Assembly: GCA_948766235.1 (NCBI GenBank)
Contig: CAQCFX010000003.1
Coordinates: forward strand, 27,470-42,930
DNA: 15,461 bases
Source: an uncultured Oscillospiraceae bacterium
Lineage (GTDB): Bacteria > Bacillota > Clostridia > Oscillospirales > Oscillospiraceae
Direction of reading: 5' to 3'
Part shown: piece by piece, positions 1-7,241 of the stretch
Layout of the letters: each line of letters opens with the position of its first letter
Numbering within the stretch: the first letter of the stretch is position 1
Translations under genes and position numbers: made by a program
The notes under the pieces: model-generated
The model's input: the letters and a program-made list of their open reading frames with translations, nothing else
Database searches by the model: none
What the model was told of the DNA's origin: nothing

Positions 1-815
1 GCCCCCTGGGTGAGCACCTCGTCCTCGGTGAGGGTGAAGTACTGGGGACAGGTCTCGCAGGTGACGGACACGCCCCTTGCCTTGGCCCGGCGCACAATGT
101 CCACCCCTTTGGCGGTGGAGATGTGGCAGATGTGGACGCGGGCGCCGGTCTCCTCGGCCAGCATTACGTCCCGCATGATTTGCAGCTCCTCCGCGATGGC
201 GGGGCGGCCGGGAAGCCCCAGCTGCCGGGAGACCGCGCCCTCGTTGACGGCATAGTTTTGCACCATGTCCCGGTCCTCGCAGTGGTCCAGCAGGGGAAGG
301 CCCAGCCGCTTTGCCTCCAGCATGGCCTGCCGGAGCAGGGCCAGGTTCTGGATGGGCACGCCGTCGTCGCTGAGGGCGGGGACGCCCGCGGCCTTCAGGG
401 CGGCAAAATCGGTGAGGGCCTGTCCCTTTTGCCCCAGGGTGACCGCCCCCGCGGGGAGGACGTTCACCCCAGTGGGGGCGGCCTTGTCCCGCACCAGCCG
501 GACAATCTCCGGGCAGTCCGTGGCGGGGCGGGTGTTGGGCATGGCCACCAGCGTGGTTACGCCCCCCCGCGCGGCGGCGGCGCAGCCGGTGGCCACCGTC
601 TCTTTTTCCTCAAAGCCCGGCTGGCGCAGGTGGACGTGCATATCCACCAGGCCGGGGGCCGCGATGAGGCCGGCGGCGTTTAGCACCTGGGCGCTCTCCG
701 CGGCCAGGTTTGTGCCCAGCCGGGCGATTTTGCCGTTGTCAATCAAAATATCCAGCGGGGCGTCGATATCCTGGGCGGGGTCCACCACCCGGCAGCCCCG
801 AATGAGCAGACGCAA
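1..815 (-). CDS. pyrC: Dihydroorotase, class I (partial, C-terminus beyond window)
   Basis: Catalyses reversible cyclisation of N-carbamoyl-L-aspartate to dihydroorotate, the third step of de novo pyrimidine synthesis, in the cytoplasm. About 271 N-terminal residues are visible of a family usually near 425. Metal-site motifs of class I enzymes are present: DMHVHLRQPG (His60 and His62), SDDG (Asp150/Asp151), DHCED (His178) and HICHIST (His228 and His231). The substrate-binding segment AMPNTRP (residues 91-97) is also there. I chose the TTG at 815-813 because a GGAGG stands 7 nt before it. An in-frame ATG at 836-834 has no ribosome binding site of its own and would add only seven residues (MNEGGIF). 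The last metal Asp and the C-terminus lie outside the window. The gene has its own promoter, and no attenuator is visible in the roughly 34-nt leader. Identification is firm. Confidence 0.96.
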   Translation of the reverse strand, partial: MRLLIRGCRVVDPAQDIDAPLDILIDNGKIARLGTNLAAESAQVLNAAGLIAAPGLVDMHVHLRQPGFEEKETVATGCAAAARGGVTTLVAMPNTRPATDCPEIVRLVRDKAAPTGVNVLPAGAVTLGQKGQALTDFAALKAAGVPALSDDGVPIQNLALLRQAMLEAKRLGLPLLDHCEDRDMVQNYAVNEGAVSRQLGLPGRPAIAEELQIMRDVMLAEETGARVHICHISTAKGVDIVRRAKARGVSVTCETCPQYFTLTEDEVLTQG

Positions 816-855
816 AAAAATCCCTCCTTCGTTCATTGATGAAGATCTTTTGTAC

Positions 856-884
856 ATTATATAAGATAAGAGGGCGGAGCGCAA
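856..884 (-). promoter_or_regulatory. pyrC promoter
   Basis: On the minus strand a -35 box TTGCGC (884-879) is followed after exactly 17 nt by a perfect -10 box TATAAT (861-856). Transcription would begin near position 849, giving a leader of about 34 nt before the TTG start. That leader is too short for a PyrR-type attenuator. Confidence 0.8.
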
Positions 885-920
885 CGGATAAAAGAAAAGA
901 AATTGAAGCCTGGGGGAAGA

Positions 921-962
921 AGGACAAGAAAATGCGGAGCCCCTGAACGGAGCCCCGCATTT
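921..962 (-). terminator. Rho-independent terminator of rnpB
   Basis: Arms 962-949 and 943-930 form a 14-bp stem on the minus strand, with two G-U pairs and a 5-nt loop. A U-rich tract (TTTTCTT) follows. It lies directly after the 3' end of the RNase P RNA and before the pyrC promoter, so it separates the two minus-strand units. Confidence 0.85.
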
Positions 963-963
963 G

Positions 964-1320
964 GTGCAAGTGAGCCTGTAAGCCGGGTTCTGTCATTTAA
1001 GACAGCCATCTATCTCGACGCGCTGTTGCCAACGCGCTCCAGCCGCCTCCTGAACACGGCCGGGCCGGCCTTGTGTGTTCCCACGGCGTTGCTCCGGATA
1101 GAGTTTACAGCAATGGGCGCTTGACACGCCATTGGGTGAGCTCTTACCTCACCTTTCCACCTTTGCTGGCGGGCTGGGCCCGCCAGTAGTCTATTTCTGT
1201 TGCACTTTTCCTGGGGTCGCCCCCGGCGGGTGTTACCCGTTATCCTTGCCCTGTGGAGCCCGGACTTTCCTCACGCAGCGGCCTTTCGGCCTGCGCGCGC
1301 GGCTGCCCAGCGCACTTGCG
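964..1320 (-). ncRNA. rnpB: RNase P RNA, bacterial type A
   Basis: The catalytic RNA of RNase P, which removes 5' leaders from tRNA precursors together with the RnpA protein. Reading the minus strand, the conserved 5' segment GAGGAAAGTCCGGGCTCC occurs at about 1274-1257. Later come the type A signature GGTAAGAGCTCACC, AGATAGATGGCTG and the near-universal 3' segment ACAGAACCCGGCTTA. The ends are set by helix P1: GCAAGTG at 1319-1313 pairs with CACTTGC at 972-966. Length is about 357 nt, normal for type A. Exact ends may be off by a few nucleotides. Open frames crossing this stretch are accidental. Confidence 0.97.
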
Positions 1321-1326
1321 AATTTG

Positions 1327-1355
1327 ATTGTACTTCAAGTTTGGGTGATTGTCAA
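1327..1355 (-). promoter_or_regulatory. rnpB promoter
   Basis: On the minus strand a perfect -35 TTGACA (1355-1350), a 17-nt spacer and -10 TACAAT (1332-1327) lie 7 nt before the first base of helix P1, which is the expected start of transcription. Its -35 box overlaps that of the divergent murD promoter. Confidence 0.88.
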
Positions 1356-1377
1356 ATGGATTCGGATGGGGTATAAT
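1349..1377 (+). promoter_or_regulatory. Promoter of the murD operon
   Basis: The -35 TTGTCA (1349-1354), a 17-nt spacer and a perfect -10 TATAAT (1372-1377) face murD. Transcription would begin near 1384, leaving a leader of about 58 nt. The -35 hexamer shares five base pairs (1350-1354) with the -35 hexamer of the divergent rnpB promoter, so the two probably cannot be occupied together. It is the only strong promoter seen ahead of the eight-gene run. Confidence 0.85.
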
Positions 1378-1442
1378 AGCTTTTGTGTAAATTTTCCTGA
1401 GGGATTTTAGAATTGTATTGTGAATTGGAGGTGTGCAGACAG

Positions 1443-2822
1443 ATGGAATCGGCGCTGAAGGAATATTTGAACTCGTTGAAAGGAAAGCGCACGGCGGTGA
1501 TTGGCCTGGGCGTGTCCAATATGCCGCTGGTGGAGCGGCTGCTGGACGCGGGCGTTTCGGTGCTGGCCTGCGACAAGCGGCGGCGGGAGGAGTTTGGCGG
1601 CATCATTGAGCGGCTGGAGAGCCGGGGGCTGGAGACGGCGCTGGGCCCGGACTATTTGGACCATCTGGACGGGGTGAAGGTGATTTTCCGCACGCCGGGG
1701 CTGCGCCCTGATGTGCCGCAGATTGCCAAGGCGGTGGCGGAGGGGGCGCGGCTGACGTCGGAAATGGAGGCGTTTTTGTCCCTGTGCCCCTGCCGTATCA
1801 TCGCGGTGACGGGGTCCGACGGCAAGACCACTACCACCACCATCATCGCCGGAATGCTCCGGGCGGCGGGGTATCGGACCTTTGTGGGGGGAAACATCGG
1901 CAATCCTCTGCTGTGCCAGGTGGACGAGATTCGCCCGGACGACATGGTGGTGCTGGAGCTGTCCTCTTTCCAGCTGCTCACCATGCGTCAGAGCGCCAGC
2001 ATTGCCGTGGTGACCAATCTGGCCCCCAACCACCTGGACGTACACAAGGACATGGAGGAGTATGTGTCCGCCAAGCGGAACATTTTTGCCTATCAGGACG
2101 CCTGCGACCAGCTGGTGCTCAACGCGGACAATGAGATTACATCCGGCTTCGCCCGGGAGGCCAGGGGCCGGGTGACGCTGTTCAGCCGGAAAAAGACGCT
2201 GGAGCGGGGGGTCTATCTGAAGGACGGCATGATTTTGTACTGCGGGCGGCCCATTCTCCACGGGGAGGATATTCTGCTCCCCGGAGCGCACAACCTGGAA
2301 AACTATATGGCGGCCATCGCTGTGGTGGAGGATTTGGTCCCCGACGAGGTGATTCGCAGCTTTGCCCGCACCTTCGGCGGGGTGCCCCACCGCATCGAGC
2401 TGGTGCGGGAGTTGGACGGCGTGCGCTATTACAACGACTCCATCGCCTCCAGCCCCAGCCGGACCATCGCGGGGCTGCGGTCCTTCCAGCAAAAGGTGAT
2501 TCTGATTGCCGGCGGCTATGACAAGCACATCCCCTACGATGCGCTGGGGCCGGAGGTTGTGGAGCACGTGCAGGCGCTGCTCCTCACGGGGGATACCGCC
2601 GAAAAGATTAAAGCGGCCGTTCTGGCCGCCCCCGGATATGAGCGGGGAAAGCCGGACATGGAGGACTGCGCCGATTTGCGCCAGGCGGTGGAGCGCGCCC
2701 GCGCTCTGGCCCAGCCGGGGGACGTGGTCATCATGTCTCCGGCCAGCGCGTCCTTCGACCGGTTTAAAAACTTCGAGGAACGGGGCAATGCGTTCAAGGA
2801 TTTGGTCAACGCCCTGAAATAA
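1443..2822 (+). CDS. murD: UDP-N-acetylmuramoyl-L-alanine--D-glutamate ligase
   Basis: Adds D-glutamate to UDP-MurNAc-L-Ala with ATP, the second amino-acid step of peptidoglycan precursor synthesis in the cytoplasm. The 459 residues cover a full-length Mur ligase. The N-terminal nucleotide-sugar domain has GLGVSN (21-26) and the ATP loop is GSDGKTT (124-130). MurD-specific segments follow: ELSSFQL, the AKRNIF lysine region, NDSIASSP, GGYDKHIP, and a C-terminal SPASASFDRFKNF motif. The start is the ATG at 1443 with GGAGG 11 nt upstream; a TTG-initiated extension to 1413 would run through this ribosome binding site. In most bacteria murD sits in the dcw division cluster beside mraY and ftsW. 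Here it heads an operon with peptidases, which is unusual. The stop is 21 nt before the next gene. Confidence 0.96.
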   Translation: MESALKEYLNSLKGKRTAVIGLGVSNMPLVERLLDAGVSVLACDKRRREEFGGIIERLESRGLETALGPDYLDHLDGVKVIFRTPGLRPDVPQIAKAVAEGARLTSEMEAFLSLCPCRIIAVTGSDGKTTTTTIIAGMLRAAGYRTFVGGNIGNPLLCQVDEIRPDDMVVLELSSFQLLTMRQSASIAVVTNLAPNHLDVHKDMEEYVSAKRNIFAYQDACDQLVLNADNEITSGFAREARGRVTLFSRKKTLERGVYLKDGMILYCGRPILHGEDILLPGAHNLENYMAAIAVVEDLVPDEVIRSFARTFGGVPHRIELVRELDGVRYYNDSIASSPSRTIAGLRSFQQKVILIAGGYDKHIPYDALGPEVVEHVQALLLTGDTAEKIKAAVLAAPGYERGKPDMEDCADLRQAVERARALAQPGDVVIMSPASASFDRFKNFEERGNAFKDLVNALK

Positions 2823-2843
2823 GGAAAAAGGAGCAATGAAACG

Positions 2844-3875
2844 GTGGAAATAGAACAGATATTGGAACAGCTGTGCGCCCTGGGCGCGCCCTCGGGCTTT
2901 GAGCGCCCCGCCGCGCTGGCGGCCAGGGAGCTGCTGGAACCGCTGATGGACGAGGTGTGGACCGACCGGCTGGGCAATCTCATCGGAGTGCGCCGCTGCG
3001 GAAGGCCGGGGGCGAAAAAGCTGCTGCTGGACGCCCACCTGGATGAGGTGGGGCTCACCGTCACCGGGATAGAGAAGGGGTTTCTGCATTTTGCGGCCAT
3101 CGGGGTGGACGCCCGGATGCTGCCCGACCGGGAGGTGACGGTGCTCACCCAGCCGCCCATGCTGGGGGTGGTGGCCTGCCTTCCGCCCCACGTGCTCTCG
3201 CCGGAGGACCGGGAGAAGGCCCCGAAAATTGAGGAGCTGCTGATTGACGTGGGCCTGAGCCAGGAGGAGGCGGAGAAGCGCGTCCCCTTGGGAACCCCGG
3301 TGGTATACCGGGCGGACTGCTTCCCCCTGGGCGGGCGGCAGCTGTGCGGCAAGGCCATGGACGACCGGGCCTGCTTTGCAGCCCTGCTGCGCGCCGCGCA
3401 GCTGCTCCGGGACAAGGAGCTGGACGTGGATTTGTATATTCTGGGCAGCGTGTGCGAAGAGACCGGCGGCGCGGGCGCCAAGGTGGGCGCTCAGGCGCTT
3501 GCGCCCGACTTCTGCGTGGCGGTGGACGTCACCCACGGCAGAACGCCGGACGGGGCCAAGGATGAGACGTTCCCCCTGGGGGCGGGCCCGGTGGTGGGGA
3601 TTGGCCCCAACTGCACCCGCTGGATGACCAAGCGGCTGCTGGACAAGGCGGCGCAGCTGAACCTGGCGGTGCAAAAAGAGGTCATGCCGGGAAACTCCGG
3701 CACCAACGGCTGGCCCATGCAGGTGGCCAACGAGGGCATCGCCACCGCCGTGCTTTCCATTGCGCTGAAGTATATGCACACCCCCGTGGAGACGGTGGAG
3801 CGCGGCGATATTGAGGACACCGCCCGGCTGCTGGCCGCCTTTGCGGAACATCTGGGGAAGGAGGGCGCACAATGA
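2844..3875 (+). CDS. M42 family metallo-aminopeptidase, copy 1
   Basis: A predicted cytoplasmic dinuclear-metal aminopeptidase of the M42 family (FrvX/YsdC/TET group), whose members form large dodecamers and trim peptides from the N-terminus. All expected ligands are visible in 343 residues: HLDE (His65, Asp67), the KAMDDR bridging Asp173, catalytic Glu205 with Glu206 in CEETGGAG, Asp228 in VDVTH, and the terminal His312 in MHTPVE. The usual GTDA segment reads GTNGW, a small departure. The start is GTG 2844, with AAGGAG 10 nt upstream. A tiny frame MKRWK (2836-2853) begins between that site and the GTG and overlaps it. The stop overlaps the next start as ATGA. Substrate preference cannot be read from sequence. 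Confidence 0.9.
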   Translation: MEIEQILEQLCALGAPSGFERPAALAARELLEPLMDEVWTDRLGNLIGVRRCGRPGAKKLLLDAHLDEVGLTVTGIEKGFLHFAAIGVDARMLPDREVTVLTQPPMLGVVACLPPHVLSPEDREKAPKIEELLIDVGLSQEEAEKRVPLGTPVVYRADCFPLGGRQLCGKAMDDRACFAALLRAAQLLRDKELDVDLYILGSVCEETGGAGAKVGAQALAPDFCVAVDVTHGRTPDGAKDETFPLGAGPVVGIGPNCTRWMTKRLLDKAAQLNLAVQKEVMPGNSGTNGWPMQVANEGIATAVLSIALKYMHTPVETVERGDIEDTARLLAAFAEHLGKEGAQ

Positions 3876-4894
3876 TTGAGACGTTAAAGACCCTGTGCAC
3901 GCTTTCCGGCGTGTCCTCCTGGGAGGACGAGGTGCGGGATGATATCCGCCGGCGGGTGGAGCCCTACGCCGACCGGGTGCGGGTGGACGCCTTGGGCAAC
4001 CTGATTGTGTTCAAGCGGGGGGCGAAGGCCGCCGAGAACAAACTGATGCTGTGCGCCCACATGGACGAGGTGGGCCTGATGGTAAAGTCGGTGACGGACG
4101 AGGGCTATTTGAAATTCGGCTGCGTGGGCGGCATCGACCGCCGGGTCCTGCTGGGCAAGCGGGTGGCGGTGGGGAAGGGGAAAATCCCCGGCATCATCGG
4201 TTTGAAAGCCATCCACCTGACCACCGCCGAGGAGCGCAAAAAGGTGCCCAAGCTCACCGAGCTGTATATCGACATCGGGGCCAAGGACAGGGAGGAGGCC
4301 CTGGCCCAGGTGGAGCTGGGGGATGTGTGCGCCTTTGTCAGCGACGCGGTGGAATTCGGCGGCGGAATGCTCAAGGCCAAGGCCATCGACGACCGGGTGG
4401 GCTGCGCCGTGATGGTGAAGCTGCTGGAGGAGGAGCTGCCCATGGACTGCACCTTCGTGTTCACCGCCATGGAGGAGGTGGGCACACGGGGAGCCTTTGG
4501 CGCGGCTTTTGGCCTGACGCCGGAGGTTGCTCTGGTGCTGGAGGGCACCACCGCCGCCGATGTGCCCGCCCTGGAGCCGGACCGGCAGGTGTGCTGGCCG
4601 GGAAAGGGCCCCGTGCTGTCCTGGATGGACGGCGGGACCATCTATGACCGGGGGCTGTTTGAGCTGCTGCGGGAGCTGGCGGAGCAAAACGGCATCCCCT
4701 GGCAGATGAAGCACTATCTGTCGGGCGGCACCGACGGCGGAGCCGTCCAGCGCACCAAGGCGGGGGTGCGGGTGACTGGAATTTCGGCGGCAGTGCGCTA
4801 TCTCCACGCACCCAGCAGCGTGTGCAGCATTTCTGACGCCAAACAGATGCTCCAGCTGGCCCGGAAGTTTATCCAGGCCATGGCTGAGGGCTGA
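3872..4894 (+). CDS. M42 family metallo-aminopeptidase, copy 2
   Basis: The second of three tandem paralogues, 340 residues, starting at the ATG of an ATGA overlap with copy 1. AAGGAGGG lies 7 nt upstream, so translation is probably coupled. Metal and catalytic residues are present: CAHMDEVG (His63, Asp65), KAIDDR (Asp173), MEEVGTRG (Glu201, Glu202), and the late His312 in YLHAPSS. The fifth ligand position holds Glu224 (VLEGTT), where the other two copies have Asp. The last motif is HAPSS rather than HTPVE. These differences suggest a sub-family with altered specificity rather than loss of activity. Like the other copies it should be cytoplasmic; no signal peptide is seen. Confidence 0.9.
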   Translation: MIETLKTLCTLSGVSSWEDEVRDDIRRRVEPYADRVRVDALGNLIVFKRGAKAAENKLMLCAHMDEVGLMVKSVTDEGYLKFGCVGGIDRRVLLGKRVAVGKGKIPGIIGLKAIHLTTAEERKKVPKLTELYIDIGAKDREEALAQVELGDVCAFVSDAVEFGGGMLKAKAIDDRVGCAVMVKLLEEELPMDCTFVFTAMEEVGTRGAFGAAFGLTPEVALVLEGTTAADVPALEPDRQVCWPGKGPVLSWMDGGTIYDRGLFELLRELAEQNGIPWQMKHYLSGGTDGGAVQRTKAGVRVTGISAAVRYLHAPSSVCSISDAKQMLQLARKFIQAMAEG

Positions 4895-4909
4895 CAGGAG
4901 GAATTTGAC

Positions 4910-5929
4910 ATGGATATGATGAAAACATTGACGCGGCTGGTATCCGCGTTCGGCCCCTCCGGCTGTGAACATGAGATTTCTCAGGTGATTGAGGAGCTGG
5001 CCGCGCCCTATGTGGATGAAATTTCCCGGGACGTGATGGGGAATCTCATCTGCCGCAAAAAGGGAAGCGGCCCCAAAGTGATGTTCTCCGCCCACATGGA
5101 CTCCATTGGGCTGGTGGCCACCCACATCGACGAGAAGGGATATGTCCATGTGGGGGCTCTGGGCGGCGTGCACGCCGCGCGGGCGCTGTTTACCCCGGTG
5201 CGGTTTGGCAGCGGTGTAAACGGCCTGTTCTGTACGAGCGGGGATGCCGACCTGTCCAAGCTGAAGGCAGCCGACCTTGTGGTGGACATCGGCGCGGCGG
5301 ATGAGGCGCAGGCAAAAAAGCTGGTGCAGGTGGGGGATGGGATGGTGTACGACACGCCCACGCGCACGGCGGGGAACCGGGTGATTTCCCCCTATCTGGA
5401 CAACCGGATTGGCTGTTTGGTGCTGCTGGCGGCCATGGAGCGGCTGGAGCGGACGGACAACGATTTGTATTTTGTGTTCTCCTCCCAGGAGGAGGTGGGC
5501 ACCCGGGGGGCCAAAACCGCCGCCTGGAGTGTTGACCCGGACTATGGCGTGGCGGTGGACGTATGCGGCACGGACGATATGCCGGGGGCCAACCACCAGG
5601 TCTCCGCCCTGTGCGGCAAAGGGGCGGCCGTCAATGTGATGGACCACTCGGTAATCTGCCACCCGGAGATGGTGGCGCGGCTGGAGGCGCTGGCCCAGGA
5701 GCAGGGGATTGCCGTCCAGCGCAGCGTGTCCAGAATGGGGGGCACCGACGCGGGCCCCATTCATCAGACCCGGGCGGGGGTGTACACCGGCGGCATCTCC
5801 ATCCCCTGCCGCTATATCCACACCCCGGTGGAGATGGCGGACTGGGGCGACGTGGAGGCCTGTGTGCGGCTGACGGCGGCCTTTGCCGGCTGCAAGCTGG
5901 AGCGTAAACATGGAGGGAAAGCGGAATAA
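4910..5929 (+). CDS. M42 family metallo-aminopeptidase, copy 3 (divergent)
   Basis: The third paralogue, 339 residues, 15 nt after copy 2 with a strong AGGAGG 8 nt before the ATG. The fold-defining ligands remain: His62 and Asp64 (AHMDSIG), Asp164 (PYLDNR), Glu194/Glu195 (QEEVGTRG), Asp217 (VDVCG), His304 (YIHTPVE), plus GGTDAG. It departs from the family in two motifs: HMDE has become HMDS, and the lysine-led KAxDDR has become PYLDNR. A loop near residues 85-120 also looks different from copies 1 and 2. It is probably still a metallopeptidase with a changed pocket, or a partner subunit in a mixed M42 assembly; the latter is inference. Its 3' end overlaps the preferred start of the next gene by 20 nt. 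Confidence 0.88.
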   Translation: MDMMKTLTRLVSAFGPSGCEHEISQVIEELAAPYVDEISRDVMGNLICRKKGSGPKVMFSAHMDSIGLVATHIDEKGYVHVGALGGVHAARALFTPVRFGSGVNGLFCTSGDADLSKLKAADLVVDIGAADEAQAKKLVQVGDGMVYDTPTRTAGNRVISPYLDNRIGCLVLLAAMERLERTDNDLYFVFSSQEEVGTRGAKTAAWSVDPDYGVAVDVCGTDDMPGANHQVSALCGKGAAVNVMDHSVICHPEMVARLEALAQEQGIAVQRSVSRMGGTDAGPIHQTRAGVYTGGISIPCRYIHTPVEMADWGDVEACVRLTAAFAGCKLERKHGGKAE

Positions 5930-7190
5930 ATTCATGGAATTGACATTACAGATATCGGAGCGGGCCGCCCAGCTGGGGCGGCAGGCGGAGCGGGACATTG
6001 AGGAGCAGTTTGCCCGCATCGACGCGGTGGCCCACGCCAATACCCAGCGGGTGCTGGCGGCGTTTCAGAAGCACCGGGTGGCAGAGAGCTATTTTGCCGG
6101 CACCACCGGCTACGGTTATGACGATTTGGGCCGGGACAAGCTGGACGAGATATACGCCGACCTGTTTGGAACCCAGGACGCGCTGGTGCGCCTGCAATTT
6201 GTCAACGGCACCCACGCCATCGCCTGCGCCCTGTTTGGCGCGCTGAAGGCGGGGGACGTGCTGGTGTCCGCGGTGGGCGCGCCCTACGATACCCTGCTGG
6301 GCGTGGTGGGCGCGGTGGACAAGGGCCACGGCTCGCTGAAGGACTACGGGGTGGAGTACCGCCAGGTGGAGCTGGTGAACGACGCGCCGGACCCCGAGGG
6401 GCTGGCGGCGGCGGTGCGGGACCCCAGGGTGAAAGCGGTGCTCATCCAGCGCTCCAAGGGCTACGCCACCCGGGCGTCCCTGTCGGTGGACGAAATTGGG
6501 GCGCTGTGCGCCATCGTGCGGGAAAACAACCCCAACGCCGCCATTTTGGTGGATAACTGCTACGGAGAGTTTGTGGAGGAGCGGGAGCCCACCCACGTGG
6601 GGGCGGACCTGGTGGTGGGCTCCCTCATCAAGAATCCCGGCGGCGGGCTGGCCCCCACGGGGGCGTATATCGCCGGGCGGCGGGACTTGGTGGAGGGCGC
6701 GGCCATGCGCCTGACCTGCCCGGGCATCGGCAAGGAGTGCGGCGCGACTCTGGGCAATAACCGCCTGCTGTACCAGGGGCTGTTTATGGCTCCCCATACG
6801 GTAGCCCAGGCGGTGAAAACGGCGGTGTTTGCCGCCAGGGTGATGGAGCTTCTGGGGTACGAGGCCCAGCCCCGGTGGGACGAGGCGCGCCATGACATCA
6901 TTCAGATGATTCACCTGGGTGCGCCGGAGGCGGTGAAGCGCTTCTGCAAGGGCATCCAGTCCGGCGCGCCGGTGGATTCCTATGTCACCCCGGAGCCGTG
7001 GGATATGCCGGGGTACGACTGCCCGGTGATTATGGCGGCGGGGGCCTTTGTCCAGGGCGCGTCCATTGAGCTGTCCGCCGACGCGCCTATGCGGGAGCCG
7101 TATACGGTCTATCTCCAAGGCGGCCTCACCTATGAGTCGGGAAAGGCGGGCATTCTGCTGGCGGCGGAGGAGCTGCTGGGAAGCCCGTAG
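5910..7190 (+). CDS. PLP-dependent enzyme, methionine gamma-lyase/aluminium resistance family
   Basis: Belongs to the family named for methionine gamma-lyase and aluminium resistance (Bacillus YnbB type), fold-type I PLP enzymes related to Cys/Met metabolism lyases. Recognised by GTTGYGYDDLGRDKLDEIYA (residues 64-83), the PLP-contacting Asp215 in VDNCYGEF, and the probable Schiff-base Lys241 in GSLIKNPGGG. At 426 residues it is full length. I prefer ATG 5910 because GGAG stands 7 nt before it. The alternative in-frame ATG at 5934 has GGAGGG 16 nt upstream, which is too far, but would give the more family-like N-terminus MELTLQ. The true substrate of the family is poorly known, so a C-S lyase role is inference. 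Following three aminopeptidases, it could act on amino acids they release. Confidence 0.9.
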   Translation: MEGKRNKFMELTLQISERAAQLGRQAERDIEEQFARIDAVAHANTQRVLAAFQKHRVAESYFAGTTGYGYDDLGRDKLDEIYADLFGTQDALVRLQFVNGTHAIACALFGALKAGDVLVSAVGAPYDTLLGVVGAVDKGHGSLKDYGVEYRQVELVNDAPDPEGLAAAVRDPRVKAVLIQRSKGYATRASLSVDEIGALCAIVRENNPNAAILVDNCYGEFVEEREPTHVGADLVVGSLIKNPGGGLAPTGAYIAGRRDLVEGAAMRLTCPGIGKECGATLGNNRLLYQGLFMAPHTVAQAVKTAVFAARVMELLGYEAQPRWDEARHDIIQMIHLGAPEAVKRFCKGIQSGAPVDSYVTPEPWDMPGYDCPVIMAAGAFVQGASIELSADAPMREPYTVYLQGGLTYESGKAGILLAAEELLGSP

Positions 7191-7191
7191 G

Positions 7192-7221
7192 GCATAGGCC
7201 GAGCCGTTCGGCGCATAGAGT
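7192..7221 (+). promoter_or_regulatory. Possible sporulation sigma promoter upstream of yunB
   Basis: In the only sizeable gap of the operon, CATAGAGT (7214-7221) resembles the mother-cell sigma-E/sigma-K -10 box (CATAnnnT). GCATAGG (7192-7198), 15 nt upstream, is a partial match to a sigma-E -35 box. Transcription would begin near 7228, just before the yunB ribosome binding site. The site is only suggestive, but it fits the known mother-cell expression of yunB. Confidence 0.4.
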
Positions 7222-7241
7222 AGCCCATGGGGGGTGACCGC

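Noticed and set aside
903..1410. Two short plus-strand frames (903-1124 and 1132-1410)
   Set aside because: They cross the RNase P RNA and its terminator and promoter; the RNA signatures on the minus strand explain this stretch.
1407..3872. An 821-codon open frame on the minus strand opposite murD and the first M42 gene
   Set aside because: It is antisense to two firmly identified genes, is rich in His, Arg, Gly and Gln, shows no domain I recognise, and is the expected shadow of GC-rich codon use.
3884..6040. A 718-codon minus-strand open frame opposite the M42 genes
   Set aside because: Same composition artefact; the plus strand has conserved metallopeptidase motifs, ribosome binding sites and operon spacing.
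7199..7213. Small hairpin CCGA/TCGG between the PLP enzyme gene and yunB, considered as a terminator
   Set aside because: Only four base pairs and no T run follows, so it should not end transcription.
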